In this document: positions 7,407 to 8,305 of the stretch, in pieces
Layout of the letters: the number at the start of each line of letters is the position of its first letter
Position numbering within the stretch: position 1 is the stretch's first letter
From: Actinomycetales bacterium
GTDB taxonomy: Bacteria; Actinomycetota; Actinomycetes; Propionibacteriales; Nocardioidaceae
Direction: 5' to 3'
NCBI GenBank assembly: GCA_012513165.1
Contig: JAAZCT010000013.1
Span: 1-8,305, forward strand
DNA: 8,305 bases
Translations under genes and position numbers: made by a program
The notes under the pieces: generated by a model
What the model was told of the DNA's origin: nothing
What the model saw: only the letters and a program-made list of their open reading frames with translations
Databases searched by the model: none

Positions 7407-8305
7407 TTCGCTTTCCCGGCCAACAGACCGCGCAAGAGTTTGCGAGCGTATTGGAAGTAATCGTCCACGGCTTTCATCGCCTGCGGGGTGTCCGGCACAG
7501 CGCACATCACGTAGACGTCATCAGGCATGCGGTTGACCCAGACGTTGACGTCATCGTGCGCGCCGGCGCCCGTCAGCCCGTGAAAGCGGTGCGGTTCCCA
7601 CTTCTCTTGGCCCGGCAAGATTCGACCGTCGAGATACGAAATGATGGGCGGCCGGCCAGCGCTATCGGGATCGAAGCCGAACACCTCTTGGATGATTTCC
7701 ATGACCCGCAAGGCGGGCAGTTCGCCGACGTTGATTCCGTCGCGCAGGCTCTCGCGCATCCGCACCGCGACCGACTCAAGCGTGTCTTCGGATTCGACGG
7801 TGCACAGCACCGGAACCACGTTGATGAACCAGCCCATGGACAGCCACCACTGTGGGTCCGAGCGCGTGTGCACGGGGTTGAGGAACCGTTGCACCGACTT
7901 GCCGGTTAGATCGCGCGTAGTGATGGCGAACGCGGCATGTAGCAAGGCCGGGAACGTGGCGCCGATCGACTTTGCGTACGCGTCTAGTTCGGCGTCTTCT
8001 TCGGCGTTGAGCAGATCGAGACGGTACGGGCCGAGTTCCGTCTTCTCACCGACCGCGATGCCGGTGTCCATCGGGAAGCGCGGGGTGCCACCGGCCGGAT
8101 CGGCGAGGGCGAAGTCCGCCCAGTGCTGAACCGCAGGGTGCTCGATCGTGGCAGCATCAGCCGCAGCTCGTTCGATTTCGGCAAACTCTTGGAACGGGCT
8201 GGTGGGGGGCATGGCCGAGAGCGAGTCGACGTCGTTGATCAAGTCGATCAGCTCGTTGAACAGCAAGATCACGCTGAAACCATCGGTGTAAATGTGGTCT
8301 TGGCC
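7403..8305 (-). CDS. Stand-alone condensation-domain (PapA-like) acyltransferase, 5' partial
   Basis: The frame runs open through the right edge, so the N-terminal part is missing; 300 residues are visible. The fragment begins GQDHIYTDGFS, a DHxxxDG version of the HHxxxDG active site of condensation domains and PapA acyltransferases, with the catalytic histidine at fragment residue 4. An internal GTG at 8272 is not the true start, because it would cut off this motif. Further family features are HTRSDPQWWLSMGWFINVVP (146-165) and DDVNVWVNRMPD (251-262), the place of the DFGWG-like structural motif. No carrier protein, adenylation or ketosynthase domain is attached within the window. The family joins acyl groups to alcohols or amines, for example in PapA-dependent mycobacterial lipids or peptide synthesis. 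Donor and acceptor are unknown. It is convergent with ppx, overlapping it by four bases. Confidence 0.85.
   Translation of the reverse strand, partial: GQDHIYTDGFSVILLFNELIDLINDVDSLSAMPPTSPFQEFAEIERAAADAATIEHPAVQHWADFALADPAGGTPRFPMDTGIAVGEKTELGPYRLDLLNAEEDAELDAYAKSIGATFPALLHAAFAITTRDLTGKSVQRFLNPVHTRSDPQWWLSMGWFINVVPVLCTVESEDTLESVAVRMRESLRDGINVGELPALRVMEIIQEVFGFDPDSAGRPPIISYLDGRILPGQEKWEPHRFHGLTGAGAHDDVNVWVNRMPDDVYVMCAVPDTPQAMKAVDDYFQYARKLLRGLLAGKAN

Overview
This window is a chromosomal segment from an actinomycete. G+C is roughly 60% by eye (36 of the first 60 bases). Several starts are GTG, and two promoters carry the actinobacterial -10 element TAGGCT. The gene order mfd, mazG, eno, ftsB-like, DUF501, ppx matches, from memory, the Mycobacterium tuberculosis block Rv1020-Rv1026. 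It is a conserved housekeeping neighbourhood of Actinomycetota, not a mobile or accessory island. I cannot assign a genus. The PapA-like condensation protein at the right edge hints at, but does not prove, a Mycobacteriales-type lipid or polyketide capacity.

Layout. Left edge to 1723 (+): the C-terminal half of the transcription-repair coupling factor Mfd. 1745-2683 (-): a GT2-type glycosyltransferase, convergent with mfd. 2684-2752: a 69-base divergent intergenic region with a dyad plus T-run and a TAGGCT promoter. 2753-3385 (+): a SurA-N-like lipoprotein, probably translated from a leaderless mRNA. 3405-4004 (+): a short MazG with one intact catalytic domain and a shrunken second half. 4005-4093: the eno leader, with a promoter, a palindrome and two direct repeats. 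4094-5368 (+): enolase. 5372-5962 (+): an FtsB/DivIC-type division protein. 5959-6471 (+): a DUF501 protein. 6468-7406 (+): a Ppx/GppA phosphatase. 7403-8305 (-): a stand-alone condensation-domain (PapA-like) acyltransferase, cut by the window edge.

How the genes relate. The lipoprotein and mazG look like one transcription unit. eno has its own promoter and leads a very tight unit, eno-ftsB-DUF501-ppx, with gaps of 3, -4 and -4 bases, so glycolysis, septum assembly, an uncharacterised protein and polyphosphate or ppGpp-type phosphatase activity are expressed together. Both minus-strand genes converge on plus-strand neighbours with almost no space, and I see no intrinsic terminator at either convergent junction.

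I looked for an undescribed system and did not find a convincing one. There are no CRISPR arrays, IS elements, tRNA/rRNA genes, attachment sites, toxin-antitoxin pairs or defence cassettes. The best leads are modest: the DUF501 protein of unknown function in a coupled operon, the eroded MazG second domain, the repeat architecture ahead of eno, and the two non-core genes (glycosyltransferase and condensation protein) flanking the conserved block.
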